Shown here piece by piece: positions 22,761 through 32,558 of a stretch of 55,346 nucleotides of DNA (position 1 is its first letter; each line of letters opens with the position of its first letter). Below the pieces are notes generated by a model. The model did no database searches, had not been told where the DNA came from, and worked only from the letters and a program-made list of their open reading frames with translations. Position numbers and translations under genes: made by a program. Location: positions 1 to 55,346 of IMG/VR virus record IMGVR_UViG_3300028654_000022. One strand, 5' to 3'. This DNA is from a virus.

Positions 22761-24181
22761 TCTATGAACCTCAATATTTCTTTATCTTCCAGTAATTTAT
22801 CATCAGAGAATTTAATTCCTTTTTTTTCAGCTTCACGGATAGATTTAAGCAAGTCAAAAAATCCTTTAAGTTTGAAATATACCGGTTCGTCTTTAAGTGA
22901 ATCGATATTTTTCTTTAACATTGCAAATGCTTCAAGAAGCGTATTGCCTGCACCTATTACTACACCTAAATCTTCTGCATCTTCGGAAGGGAAGTGATAA
23001 AGTCCGTCTATTAAGCAGCAATGTGAGAATTTTATCCATCGTTCACTTTCTTTAGGAACTTTAACAACGCTCCACCCTTCTTCACTACCCTCACCACAAT
23101 AATAAGCCGATGCCGTTACTGCATATTGATATTCATATATAGGATCGATGTATACTCCATGAGCACCATACCAAATCACATAAGCTAAGTTGCTACAAGT
23201 TTCAAGTATCTGTTCCCCGGACATTCCGGGTAATCTAAAAGTAGGATCAATAAAGTAAGGCTTACCATTCACTCTAATTTCTGTAGCAAAGAAATTTCTA
23301 TAGCCATATTTCTTAAATAATGGGATAAGTCTTTTATTTACTTCCTTTACTGCATCCGGCATATCAGATGCAGATTTCAAAGATGCTATATAAAGTTCAT
23401 TTTTCTTCTCATAACCCATGAAATATTTTGAGGGATACTTATCATCTATTACCCATAGGTCGCCACCTGTTTCAAGTTCTGTAGGTATTTCGTCCTGTAC
23501 TACAAAAGTTATTTCATCTTCAATACCACCGAATAAGACACTAAGATGCTTTAATTGTGCTTTACTATGCTCATGATCTATATGATGCCAAGTTTCCATC
23601 TCTCTACGGAAAACATCAACTTTTATATATTTATTCTTTACTGTCTTTAAGTGCTCAATAAGTGCGGGTAATCCTTTTATAATCTTATAAGGTGCACGGG
23701 CAAGCCCTAAATCGCCTAAAGTCTTAAGGAACAAACTTCTATAAATTTCATAATCAGTAGCATCACCGCTGCCCCACACGGGCTTCCCTATACTCCTCAA
23801 ATAGCTCTGTATGGGCGCATATCCTATATCGGGGAAAATGAAAACATCTATCTTTTTAAGGATTTCAGGACGCATAAATTCATACCCTTCAATCTTCTCG
23901 ATTTCAGGGAATCCCCATCCGGTAGCGTAATCGTTAGCACTTAAAAACTCTTTATCTGTGGGGGTACAGTAATAAACTTTTTTGAATGTCTGGCTAAGTT
24001 TTCTTGCAAGTGAAATGAAATATCCTGAATCTACTACACAAGCGGTTTTCTCTGAAAGTAAATGTTCTTTTAGTATATCCTTAGTTTTAGGGTACTTTTT
24101 AACATACTTATCCGCAAACTCCTTATCACTAAGGTAGTCATACTCTGGATACCGTTTTCTTTTTTCTTCTAAAAAATCCAT
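22757..24181 (-). CDS. ATP-grasp ligase, PurD-like fold
   Basis: The 474-residue protein has an N-terminal alpha/beta domain (TACVVDSGYFISLARKL), a middle with the ATP-grasp lid region (KYIKVDVFRREMETWHH, FVVQDEIP) and a C-terminal FFATEIRVNGKPYFIDPTFR, where Glu and Asp would bind magnesium-ATP. This resembles phage proteins annotated as phosphoribosylamine-glycine ligase-like. ATP-grasp enzymes join a carboxylate to an amine or thiol. With the overlapping GNAT gene it may build or modify a peptide. A promoter-like site lies just upstream. Confidence 0.75.
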   Translation of the reverse strand: MDFLEEKRKRYPEYDYLSDKEFADKYVKKYPKTKDILKEHLLSEKTACVVDSGYFISLARKLSQTFKKVYYCTPTDKEFLSANDYATGWGFPEIEKIEGYEFMRPEILKKIDVFIFPDIGYAPIQSYLRSIGKPVWGSGDATDYEIYRSLFLKTLGDLGLARAPYKIIKGLPALIEHLKTVKNKYIKVDVFRREMETWHHIDHEHSKAQLKHLSVLFGGIEDEITFVVQDEIPTELETGGDLWVIDDKYPSKYFMGYEKKNELYIASLKSASDMPDAVKEVNKRLIPLFKKYGYRNFFATEIRVNGKPYFIDPTFRLPGMSGEQILETCSNLAYVIWYGAHGVYIDPIYEYQYAVTASAYYCGEGSEEGWSVVKVPKESERWIKFSHCCLIDGLYHFPSEDAEDLGVVIGAGNTLLEAFAMLKKNIDSLKDEPVYFKLKGFFDLLKSIREAEKKGIKFSDDKLLEDKEILRFIE

Positions 24182-24197
24182 TTAACTCTTTCTTACG

Positions 24198-24226
24198 ATA
24201 GTAGCAAAGTGTTTTATGTTTGTCAA
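24198..24226 (-). promoter_or_regulatory. Promoter candidate for ATP-grasp/lysis block
   Basis: On the minus strand, TTGACA (24221-24226) and TACTAT (24198-24203) are separated by exactly 17 bases. The -35 box overlaps the stop of the 2121-residue gene. The 14-base block TTAGATTGACAAAC around this -35 is repeated exactly near 50780. Confidence 0.55.
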
Positions 24227-27200
24227 TCTAACCTACCGGCTTTTATTCTTTGAGAACCGAGTCTGTTATTTAAAGTTCTTATCGGCTTTTTTTTGTCTGA
24301 TATTTCTTCTCTCGCTCTGGCTCCGGTTCCACCGCTAACTACTGATAAAAAGACACCGGTTAAAATTTGCTCTATTTGCGGTGTACTCATACCTTTGGCT
24401 TTCATCTGGTCGTATACGTCTTTTATACCTTCGGCTGCCGGAATAGGTGTTTGCTGTGTTAAAAGGTATTCACCCCATGTATATTTATGTGCGCCTTTTT
24501 TAGGCTTATCGTTGAAAGGTGGTAAAACATTACCCATATAGTCGGTATGTGAAAACCAGTCTACCGCATTCCCCGCGAAAGGTGAAGCTTTCCCTCTGAT
24601 ATAATTTCCACCAAATTTAACCGCTGTTTCAAATCTTGATTTACCATATAATTTTTTTTGATCTTCAACAATTATCTCCGCCAAACGAGCTACGAATGTA
24701 ATTGTTGAAAGCATACCACCCGATACATCAATAACTTTATTTCCGGCTTTGAACCTCAACCAGTCACTCTTTGTTGGGTCTGTAAAGTTTATTTTCTGGT
24801 TAGAACCCGCTAATGTCAAAATTGCCTGATTAGCAGCAAGTAACGCGGCCATTGTTGCGAGTCTTTCGCCGGAACTTTTAGCCGTAAGTTTTGCAGCTAC
24901 TTTTTCAGAGGGTTTAGCGTTTTTCCATGTTGTAAATGTTTTTATAGCCTTTGCCGGTTCTATAATTAATCTTTGCCATCTTGACCATTCAAGTCTTGGG
25001 GCGAACATAGCTACATTAAGAATTTTCGGCGTAACAACTTTGCTTGTACCTGTAGAGGAGTTTACTTGCTCTGCAATTCTCTGGGCTGTTTCAGGGTCGG
25101 CTTTTTCTATTTCTGATAAGTGACTCCAAATTGATTTAGCTGTTTCAAGCCTATGAACTTTTAATATCTGGAATCCTTTATTACCTATCTCTCCGAACTT
25201 TCCGAATAGTTTACCAATTTCCATATAATCATCATATATACGAGTAGGATCAACTGCAAGGCCGGCACGTTTCCACATTATATAATCAGGGTCAGCTTGT
25301 AAATCTTCAATTGCCTTTTGGTAATTAGCTACATCACCGTAAGCGAATTTAAATTGTCTAATAAAGTTAGGAAAGTAGATATTCCATGCTGAGGGTTTAA
25401 ATATATCCATCCCCGCGTGTGTAATCATTCCTACCGTACCATGACCAAATACTTTTAAGCCAAAGAAAATATTAGGCACTGATCTTATAAATCTTATTGT
25501 TTTAGGTGTATCCGCTGACCGTATCCATGCTTTAGCGTTTAATATGGCTCTTTGCCTTGCATATCTCGCTCTGTACATTTCGTCTGTAATTTCACGAAGT
25601 TGTTTTGGCTGTGCGATTGCATTTCTTACCTGATCGTGAGATAGTCCGGTTTCTTTTGAAAGTCCGTCCACCATATCATTAAAATCAGTCACGCCCTTAT
25701 CGATATATCCTTCTTTTGCCCGGCCCCAGACTGCCTTTGCTTCGTTAGGAGTGAATTTATTTCCTTTTTTATCTGCAAAGTTAAAATCTTCAATCTTTCT
25801 TGCTAATTGGTCATTATGCCAATCGGTAAACTGTTTTTCCGCTTCTTTTTGTCTGCCTTCGCCAAGTGCTTTGTACCAGTCGGTTTCTTTTAATGCCTTA
25901 ATACCGTCCTGAATAGCCTCTGCTACAACTCCGCCTGCTTCAATTGACTTTGCTACTGTTTCAACTCCTAAATCCCACGCTAACGTTGCGGGTGTAGCTG
26001 AATAGAATGCGCCAGGTCTATGAATCTTAGCGGTACGGATTTTATTAGCCAGTGCTTTTGAAGATGCTTTTATGCTTTTATCTCCGGCTCTTTTATTGGC
26101 TAAATTCTTTTCTAAATCTTCATTTTTACTGATAAGTTCCTGAATACGGTCATTTAATTTTTGTTCTTTATCCGTAAGTTCTTTAACAGTATTACTTAAT
26201 TTCTTAGCCCTCTTTGACTGTCCGGGTGTAAATTCCTTGCCCGTCTGCGTTTCATAAGCCCTTCGTATTCCGCTGAAAGTTCCTGTATCAATATCAACTC
26301 CGCCTTGCTGAGCCTTTCCTATATTACTCCACATAGTCTGCATAGGTTTAACTTCATCCAAAAAGGCTTTTTCTTTCTTAGCAGCTTCTTTATATTGAGG
26401 ACTATCAACACCGTATTTGTCCTCTGCTAAATTAGTTGTATGAGCCAATTCATCAGCGTGTGCATTTGCAATAGCCATTGTATCGGCAGAAATTTTCTTG
26501 TCTTTTTTGAAGTCGGAAATAATATCATCTGCACTAATACCTTGTTTTAGGTAACTATTACCTATATTTCTCATATCTTCTGCACTATAACCCTGCCCTA
26601 TTTCAGAGGCTTTCATACCCGTAATATCGGCTCTTTGTTCTCTTATTCTTTGTGCTATACCGGATTCAGCGCCTTTAGTTTCCGCTTCTTTTGGCACTTT
26701 TGTGGAAGGTTCTATTTGTTTTTCGTCTAATTTAGCATCTTCCACTTTTGCAGGGGCGGCAGCTTTTTCGTCCTTAAATAAATCCGAAAAATCACTTTTT
26801 GTCTGTTTCCAAATATCCTGAAGATGAGGTTTAATATCCTCACCAAAGTCCTCAATCATCTTCTCTGACCATTTGGCGAAACTTCTTAGTCCTGATTCTA
26901 CGTGATAGGCTCCTATAGTAGCGTAATCTTTTAAAAGAGTTGGGCCAATGCCTAATGGAGATATTCCTTGACCTTTGGTGATTATATTTTGCTGTGCTTT
27001 TTTATATGATTCATCAGAGATAATTCTATTGGGTTTCTCTACCTTAGATTTGTTTAAGTCTTCTAAATAATCGGCAAAAGCTTCTTTACCATAATCTTGT
27101 TCGGTAAATTCATAACCTTTATTTTTTAAGTAATCACGTAAAACTTGTCCCCATCCACCAACGCTAACTTGTTTCCCTTTGGTAACTTCTTTTCTCAAAG

Positions 27201-30200
27201 CATTGCGAAGTGGAGAATTATTTTTAACCCAATCATTGAATTCAATACCACCAATTCTTCTAAAATATTCAGGTGTGACAGATTCGTTACTACCCCTAAG
27301 CATAGTTTTGGATACTTCGTCTTTAACAAATGGTTTCTCAATCGGTTTCAAATCCTCTTTAACGGGGGCTTCATTTGTAATATCTCTGTCAAATCCAATT
27401 CTCCAATTTTTTAAATCAGTATCGCTTAAAGCATGGAAAATGCGCTTATCTCCTTCTTTTGTGACAACCCCATTCTCCCTATATTCAACAATATTATTTT
27501 CGTTAGGATTAATAAGCTTATCAACTTGCTCAAAGTATTTTTGAGCTTTTTTCTCTCCAAGTTTATCTTTTAGGTTTTTATAATCTCTGTTTATAACATC
27601 AGAGGTTGTCATTTCTTTAACGGCGGGAACTTCGGGCTGTACGGTTTCCTTTGGAGTTTCAACTTTTTTCCTATTAGCATAATCATATTCAGCTTTAGTA
27701 AGTTCGTAACCGGAATATTGACCATTATCTAATTTCTTTCTGAACATATATACATCTTTTTGGGGAGGTGTGGGATTATCGCCCGCCAATTGATCTCTAA
27801 GCTCATAAAATCTTGCAACTTGAGGAATATTCCGATTTCCCAAAGGCAAGTTACTTCTTCTTAATCGCTCATATTCATCTTGCATCTTTTTGAATTTAGC
27901 CATATCGCTATGTTGTTCTATTGTAGGTTCATATCCTTTATCCGTTTGTTTATCAATAAATTCTTTCCTTGTAACCACACCAATATCTTTACCGTAATCA
28001 AATTCCTTGCTAAGTATTTTTTCATCACGAGCATCATTAAATTTTTGTTGACGTTCCTGTTTACTCATTGTTTGAGTAATAGGCTTTTCAGGTTCTTTAT
28101 AATCAGAAAATTTCTTCAATTGCTCAATAGTACCCTTTTGTGTATTGGGTAATTTCTCGCTCGTATATTCCTCGAAGAATTTTCTACTTGTTTTATTATC
28201 GGTATGAAGATTATCAGAAAGAGTTTTATAATCCTTATCATCAATAGCAGATTTTAGCTTATTTAGATATTTAGCGTTCTGCTCAATACCTTTAGGAATT
28301 GCTTTAGAAATTTCATCTTCTGAACGAGGTTGTAACCCCGATTCTTTCCTTGAATCCGTATCAAGTTTTATCTGCATATCAGTCATTCTTTTTGCATAGT
28401 CATTAATCAAGTTAGGTTTCTTAACCTCATCAATAACCTTTTTGTTTTCAGGTGAAATATTCCCTTCCGCTTCTTTTCTCCACTCCCTAACCTGATTCAT
28501 GTTTTTAGGTTCGTTCTTTAAACCTAATGCTTTTAATACTTCCATATCCTTCTTACCACGTTCAAACATACCCATAGCAGCGGATTTGTTGTTGTCGGTA
28601 GGTTCTAAAAATTTATAATTTTTATCATCTATCTTTTCAGCTAATCCTTTTTTAACAAAACTATCCCAAAGGCTAACTGCATCGGGGGTTAATTCATGTA
28701 CTGTCTCGCCTGATAATAATTTTCTTGGCTGCGTAGACCTTAAAGGCTTACCTGTTTCTTTTAGACTTTCTTCATTCATTTGTTTATAGAAACCAGTAGC
28801 GATACCTTTTCTTTTTAATTCATCGGGTAATAAAGCATTTCTGACTATAAAACCATCTTTATCTTTTGATACTGTAAACATATCGGCACGTCCACGAACA
28901 TTTTTAGAAACATCGTAAGTAGAAAAATTACCTTCATCTGTTTTAAAATCTTTAACTTTTGTAATCTTAGGTGCTTCTTTTGGCACTTCCTGACTGGCCG
29001 GAGTATGGCTAATTTCTTCTTTAGACTTGTAAAGCGGGTCGTTATCATACCATTGCCTGTAATTAGTGAATAACCGACCTTTTTTATCTTCAAGATAGTT
29101 AATACCATCTATTTCAGTAATTTTAGTCCCTTCATTTTTAGCGACACGTTTTAGCATATCGTTAAATTCTTTTGAGTCTTTTCTTCTAACCTCTTCACTC
29201 AAAGTTTTGCCATATTCGGGTTCGGGTACGGTTTTTAACTGTTTCAATGTTTGAATATTCTCATACGGTTGTTTCTCAGTCTGTAAGTTTTTCTCACTAA
29301 CTGCTTGAACATTTTCCGTTTTGGAAACAGTTGATTCTTTATCCGTTAGTTTCTCTACTCCCGTGCCTTCCGGTGGAATATTGGAAATTTCAGGCTTATT
29401 TAATGCTTCTGCAATACGCTGTTTCCGTTGAGTAAGCTCTTGCTGTTTTATAATATCAGCAACTTTCTTTCGTGGAATCTTTAACTCATCTGATATTTCG
29501 GAGGGCTTCTTACCCTTGCTTAAAAGCTCACTTACTTTGCGCTCATCATCCTGGACAAGTTTTTGTGTTTGCTCATTTTCTGCGCCTTTTCGTGCTTTGA
29601 CATCTTGTGCTCCGGTAGCCCCTTCTCCTTCGTTGCTGCGAAGTCGTGAAGTTGCTTGTGAGACATTTTGAGCACCCCCTTGTTTTTCTTGCTTACCTGT
29701 CCCGGATTGTGCTCCGCCATTGCCATTAACTTTCTCTGTACTTCTGATTGTGCTGGCATTTTCTGTTCCTTTCTTAAATTTATCTTGTATGTTTTTTGCT
29801 TGCTGTAATTGTTCCTGAATAGCCTGTAATTGCGGGTCAATATTAGGCACAGGAACTTTATTCTCTACAAATTCTTTAGCTCCGCCGTGCATTGCGCCCA
29901 TAAGAGCTAATCCGCCACCTTCGATAAGTAACTGATTGACCTTCTTTTCAAGGTCTGAATCACCTGTAGGTAAGTTTATGCCTACCTTTTTAAGTTGGCT
30001 GGCTAATCCTTTATAGGCTTCGTTATAGCCTTGCGAAGCCATCTTTACTGCATCAAAGGGCAGATTGAAGGCTCTATTTATCCCTTCGGTGGTTTGCTGA
30101 CCTATAGAACCCGTCTTATTAAGTAATTCCTCTCCTGCATTGATAGGTATGGTTACTGGTGACATTGCACCATGCAGAATAGAGGAAAGTAGGTCAACTG

Positions 30201-30588
30201 TACCTTGTCCGGGTTTATCTCCTTGTATTTCCTGTAAACCTTGTCTTGCCTCATTTACGGGGCTTAAAATAGATTGCAAAAGACTATCTGCTTGTCTTAC
30301 TCTTGGAGCTTCTTGTACCTGATTATCTTTCTGTACTAAACCACTAGACTGCGTATTAGGATTTACAAAGTTCTTATTTCTCGAAGCCTGTACTATATCA
30401 AATATTTTTGCTTGTGGTTTAACTTGCGCTTTACCATAGGTGCTTATAGGATGTTCTATATTAGGATTCTGCTGAGACGTTTCCTGCCCTTGTGAATCGT
30501 CCTGACCGTAATAGTCTACCTTACCCTCACCATCGGGTTTGATAGTTAAATAAGAAGGTTTTGCAGTATTTTTTGTAGTGTCACTCAT
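24223..30588 (-). CDS. Large polyvalent / internal virion protein, 2121 aa
   Basis: The giant protein has a glycine/glutamine-rich N-terminal half of low complexity, an HTH-like segment (about 352-385, KKPSEISDELKIPRKKVADI), a GNAT-like patch (about 570-610, LLPDELKRKGIATGFYKQ), several charged linkers and a helical C-terminal part of roughly 500 residues (for example FGHGTVGMITHAGMDIF, RFIRSVPNIFFGLKVFG). Such proteins are injected with phage DNA in podoviruses (internal or ejection proteins) and carry several enzyme-like domains. Its position after the neck, spike and smaller internal proteins supports this. A nested gene overlaps codons about 277-352. Confidence 0.75.
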   Translation of the reverse strand: MSDTTKNTAKPSYLTIKPDGEGKVDYYGQDDSQGQETSQQNPNIEHPISTYGKAQVKPQAKIFDIVQASRNKNFVNPNTQSSGLVQKDNQVQEAPRVRQADSLLQSILSPVNEARQGLQEIQGDKPGQGTVDLLSSILHGAMSPVTIPINAGEELLNKTGSIGQQTTEGINRAFNLPFDAVKMASQGYNEAYKGLASQLKKVGINLPTGDSDLEKKVNQLLIEGGGLALMGAMHGGAKEFVENKVPVPNIDPQLQAIQEQLQQAKNIQDKFKKGTENASTIRSTEKVNGNGGAQSGTGKQEKQGGAQNVSQATSRLRSNEGEGATGAQDVKARKGAENEQTQKLVQDDERKVSELLSKGKKPSEISDELKIPRKKVADIIKQQELTQRKQRIAEALNKPEISNIPPEGTGVEKLTDKESTVSKTENVQAVSEKNLQTEKQPYENIQTLKQLKTVPEPEYGKTLSEEVRRKDSKEFNDMLKRVAKNEGTKITEIDGINYLEDKKGRLFTNYRQWYDNDPLYKSKEEISHTPASQEVPKEAPKITKVKDFKTDEGNFSTYDVSKNVRGRADMFTVSKDKDGFIVRNALLPDELKRKGIATGFYKQMNEESLKETGKPLRSTQPRKLLSGETVHELTPDAVSLWDSFVKKGLAEKIDDKNYKFLEPTDNNKSAAMGMFERGKKDMEVLKALGLKNEPKNMNQVREWRKEAEGNISPENKKVIDEVKKPNLINDYAKRMTDMQIKLDTDSRKESGLQPRSEDEISKAIPKGIEQNAKYLNKLKSAIDDKDYKTLSDNLHTDNKTSRKFFEEYTSEKLPNTQKGTIEQLKKFSDYKEPEKPITQTMSKQERQQKFNDARDEKILSKEFDYGKDIGVVTRKEFIDKQTDKGYEPTIEQHSDMAKFKKMQDEYERLRRSNLPLGNRNIPQVARFYELRDQLAGDNPTPPQKDVYMFRKKLDNGQYSGYELTKAEYDYANRKKVETPKETVQPEVPAVKEMTTSDVINRDYKNLKDKLGEKKAQKYFEQVDKLINPNENNIVEYRENGVVTKEGDKRIFHALSDTDLKNWRIGFDRDITNEAPVKEDLKPIEKPFVKDEVSKTMLRGSNESVTPEYFRRIGGIEFNDWVKNNSPLRNALRKEVTKGKQVSVGGWGQVLRDYLKNKGYEFTEQDYGKEAFADYLEDLNKSKVEKPNRIISDESYKKAQQNIITKGQGISPLGIGPTLLKDYATIGAYHVESGLRSFAKWSEKMIEDFGEDIKPHLQDIWKQTKSDFSDLFKDEKAAAPAKVEDAKLDEKQIEPSTKVPKEAETKGAESGIAQRIREQRADITGMKASEIGQGYSAEDMRNIGNSYLKQGISADDIISDFKKDKKISADTMAIANAHADELAHTTNLAEDKYGVDSPQYKEAAKKEKAFLDEVKPMQTMWSNIGKAQQGGVDIDTGTFSGIRRAYETQTGKEFTPGQSKRAKKLSNTVKELTDKEQKLNDRIQELISKNEDLEKNLANKRAGDKSIKASSKALANKIRTAKIHRPGAFYSATPATLAWDLGVETVAKSIEAGGVVAEAIQDGIKALKETDWYKALGEGRQKEAEKQFTDWHNDQLARKIEDFNFADKKGNKFTPNEAKAVWGRAKEGYIDKGVTDFNDMVDGLSKETGLSHDQVRNAIAQPKQLREITDEMYRARYARQRAILNAKAWIRSADTPKTIRFIRSVPNIFFGLKVFGHGTVGMITHAGMDIFKPSAWNIYFPNFIRQFKFAYGDVANYQKAIEDLQADPDYIMWKRAGLAVDPTRIYDDYMEIGKLFGKFGEIGNKGFQILKVHRLETAKSIWSHLSEIEKADPETAQRIAEQVNSSTGTSKVVTPKILNVAMFAPRLEWSRWQRLIIEPAKAIKTFTTWKNAKPSEKVAAKLTAKSSGERLATMAALLAANQAILTLAGSNQKINFTDPTKSDWLRFKAGNKVIDVSGGMLSTITFVARLAEIIVEDQKKLYGKSRFETAVKFGGNYIRGKASPFAGNAVDWFSHTDYMGNVLPPFNDKPKKGAHKYTWGEYLLTQQTPIPAAEGIKDVYDQMKAKGMSTPQIEQILTGVFLSVVSGGTGARAREEISDKKKPIRTLNNRLGSQRIKAGRLD
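29532..29759 (-). CDS. Nested overlapping gene, MPAxSxxQ/DUF3008-like protein
   Basis: In another frame of the same strand inside the 2121-residue gene, ATG 29759 opens a 75-residue ORF. Its pattern MPAQSEVQRKLMAMAE, then KMSHKQLHDFAATKEKGLPE, matches the small phage/bacterial DUF3008-like family (MPAxSxxQxxLMxMA at the start, DFAxTKxKGLPE later). A good ribosome site GAAAGGAACAGAAA sits before the ATG, inside the host gene. In the overlapped part the large protein is low-complexity (many Gly, Gln, Glu, Asn), as expected of an overprinted linker. The function is unknown. Confidence 0.75.
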   Translation of the reverse strand: MPAQSEVQRKLMAMAEHNPGQVSKKNKGVLKMSHKQLHDFAATKEKGLPEHKMSKHEKAQKMSKHKNLSRMMSAK

Positions 30589-31831
30589 TATCTAAGCTGT
30601 CTTCGGTATCGTCTTTTAATTTCTTTTTCATTTGGTCCATAGACTGAATATCGTCTATAATACCAAATTGTCTAAACGGATCTACTACTCCATATTTAGC
30701 TCTTGCAAGGTTAGCAGCTGCTTGTAAATCCCGTTCGCTTATAATCTTCTTCACATAATCAGACTGGATCATTTTCCAAAATGTTTCTGCGGAATATGGT
30801 CTTTTACTACTTTTTTCTTGCGCCTGTAAATCCGAATAATACTTACTGAATTTATTAGTAGTTGAAGAAAGTATTTTATTTATAGCCGTCTGCTTATCGC
30901 CCTGTAATTGATTAATATAATCATCTGAATTAACCGTCTGTTTATTGCCCTTTTTATCGGTAACTTCTTTGCTTTTCATTATATTACCGAATTTATCTTT
31001 TTTAGGAGTCTTACCGTCACTTTTGTATACGATTTGTCCGGATTGATATAATGATTTCAATGAAACATCGCTATCTAAAACGTTTACGAAATCTTTATCC
31101 ATTATCTTTTGATATTCAGGGCTATAAATAGATTCTCCATTAGTGCCTTTTGTCTTAATTGCAATTTCTTGGACTCGCTTAACAATAGGTTTCCCATCTT
31201 TCCCGGTTTCCCATTGTCCTAATTCGGGATCATAACCACCGTATTCAATTCGATGTTTTCCTGTTTTCCTATCGATAGTCCCGTTAGCATCAATAGCAGA
31301 CTCTTTATAATCAGGTTTATAAGCAGGGTTTATACCTTCATAATTTTGTACTTGTTGTGTCCCGTCTGGATATACGGAAATAGTTGAGTGACCCTTTTGT
31401 ATAATAGTATGAGGCTTTGGATTTAGTATATCCTCAATCTGCTTGCTTGTCTCACCTACCGGAACACCTAGCGTCATATTCCTTAAAAATAAATCCTGAA
31501 CTTTTTGTTGTCTTTCGGGTGTTAAAGAAGTCTGTGGAGTACTTAGATTTGATTTAGATTGAGGCACGCCACTTGGTTGAGAAGTAGGTTCTACATTATT
31601 AACGCCTAATATCTTACTAAGATTCTTATACTTGTTCTGAAAATCAGTATTCTTTTCTTGGTTTTCAAGATCATGGGTTTGCAGTTGTAAATCCTTTTCA
31701 TAAGCATATCTATCCCGTAATTCTTGATTTTGTTGCTGTTTGGCTTGTTGCTTTTCCGCAATTCCAAAACCCTGATTAATTCCCTCGGAAGTTGCGGGGA
31801 TCATGTATTTAAATAAATTGGTTTTAGCCAT
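30581..31831 (-). CDS. Putative internal virion protein, 416 aa
   Basis: The protein has a Gln-rich helical N-terminus (IAEKQQAKQQQNQELRDRYAYEK), Pro/Ser/Gln-rich linkers and helical charged regions, without recognised enzyme motifs. It overlaps the giant gene by eight bases and the upstream gene by one base. Composition and position match podovirus internal/ejection proteins such as the middle member of the three-gene ejection set. Confidence 0.6.
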   Translation of the reverse strand: MAKTNLFKYMIPATSEGINQGFGIAEKQQAKQQQNQELRDRYAYEKDLQLQTHDLENQEKNTDFQNKYKNLSKILGVNNVEPTSQPSGVPQSKSNLSTPQTSLTPERQQKVQDLFLRNMTLGVPVGETSKQIEDILNPKPHTIIQKGHSTISVYPDGTQQVQNYEGINPAYKPDYKESAIDANGTIDRKTGKHRIEYGGYDPELGQWETGKDGKPIVKRVQEIAIKTKGTNGESIYSPEYQKIMDKDFVNVLDSDVSLKSLYQSGQIVYKSDGKTPKKDKFGNIMKSKEVTDKKGNKQTVNSDDYINQLQGDKQTAINKILSSTTNKFSKYYSDLQAQEKSSKRPYSAETFWKMIQSDYVKKIISERDLQAAANLARAKYGVVDPFRQFGIIDDIQSMDQMKKKLKDDTEDSLDNE

Positions 31832-32346
31832 TATCTATATCCATAGCTCGATGCACTTACATTCGGACTTGTCATATTTATTCCGGGATAGGAATTATTA
31901 TTGGAAGAACCAGTATTAGAAGAACCACCAAAAAATTTATTCATAAGATCCGATGTGCCTGCTCCTGCTGCCATCCCCCCAACTTGTCCTAAAACGCTTC
32001 CAAGATAATCCATGATTCCCGGCTTTTGGTCTTCATATTGAGAAATCCCAAGTAGTTGCTGTATAGCTTGCGTACGTTGCTGTTGCTGCATCATCTCACC
32101 TTGTGCGGCTACGTTATTAAGTTCCTGCCCTCCAGTTTTATAAGCATCATTTAATGCAACTCCACTTATACCGCTTCGATTCATTCCTGTGGTAGCAAAC
32201 TTAGCCATAAGTTTTTTTACAGCTTCATTAGTCTGGTTATTTATTCCTGCCGAAGCAGTAGAAACGTAATTGTTTACAGGGGCAGAATTATTAGCATCCC
32301 CCATTAGCATATCACTTATATTATCTAGACTTGGTATTCCCGGCAT
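31831..32346 (-). CDS. Putative internal virion protein, 171 aa
   Basis: The protein has an Ala/Asn/Gln-rich helical region (ATTGMNRSGISGVALNDAYK, then EMMQQQQRTQAIQQLLG) and a Gly/Ser/Asn-rich tail. RSGISGxAxxDA-type segments occur in small ejection proteins of podoviruses. It is coupled by one-base overlap to the next internal protein gene. Confidence 0.6.
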   Translation of the reverse strand: MPGIPSLDNISDMLMGDANNSAPVNNYVSTASAGINNQTNEAVKKLMAKFATTGMNRSGISGVALNDAYKTGGQELNNVAAQGEMMQQQQRTQAIQQLLGISQYEDQKPGIMDYLGSVLGQVGGMAAGAGTSDLMNKFFGGSSNTGSSNNNSYPGINMTSPNVSASSYGYR

Positions 32347-32354
32347 AGTAACCT

Positions 32355-32558
32355 CTAAACTTTCGTTAATGTGCCTGCATTATGCCAAGCACCTTGAATA
32401 AGTTGATATTTTGTATAGGAACCATCGCTATTCTTTTTTAACACTTCGCCCAAATCCTTGCCCTTCATAGAAGCAGGATTAGGTAACGAAGTCACAACCT
32501 GTGTCGATGGATGGAAATATTTCCCTATCTCTGCAATATGTTCTGTTTTTAATTTCAT
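32355..32558 (-). CDS. Hypothetical protein, 67 aa
   Basis: A short protein with a mixed fold (PASMKGKDLGEVLKKNSDGSYT). It overlaps the upstream secreted-type protein by four bases. No family is recognised. It lies between the spike and internal proteins. Confidence 0.55.
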   Translation of the reverse strand: MKLKTEHIAEIGKYFHPSTQVVTSLPNPASMKGKDLGEVLKKNSDGSYTKYQLIQGAWHNAGTLTKV

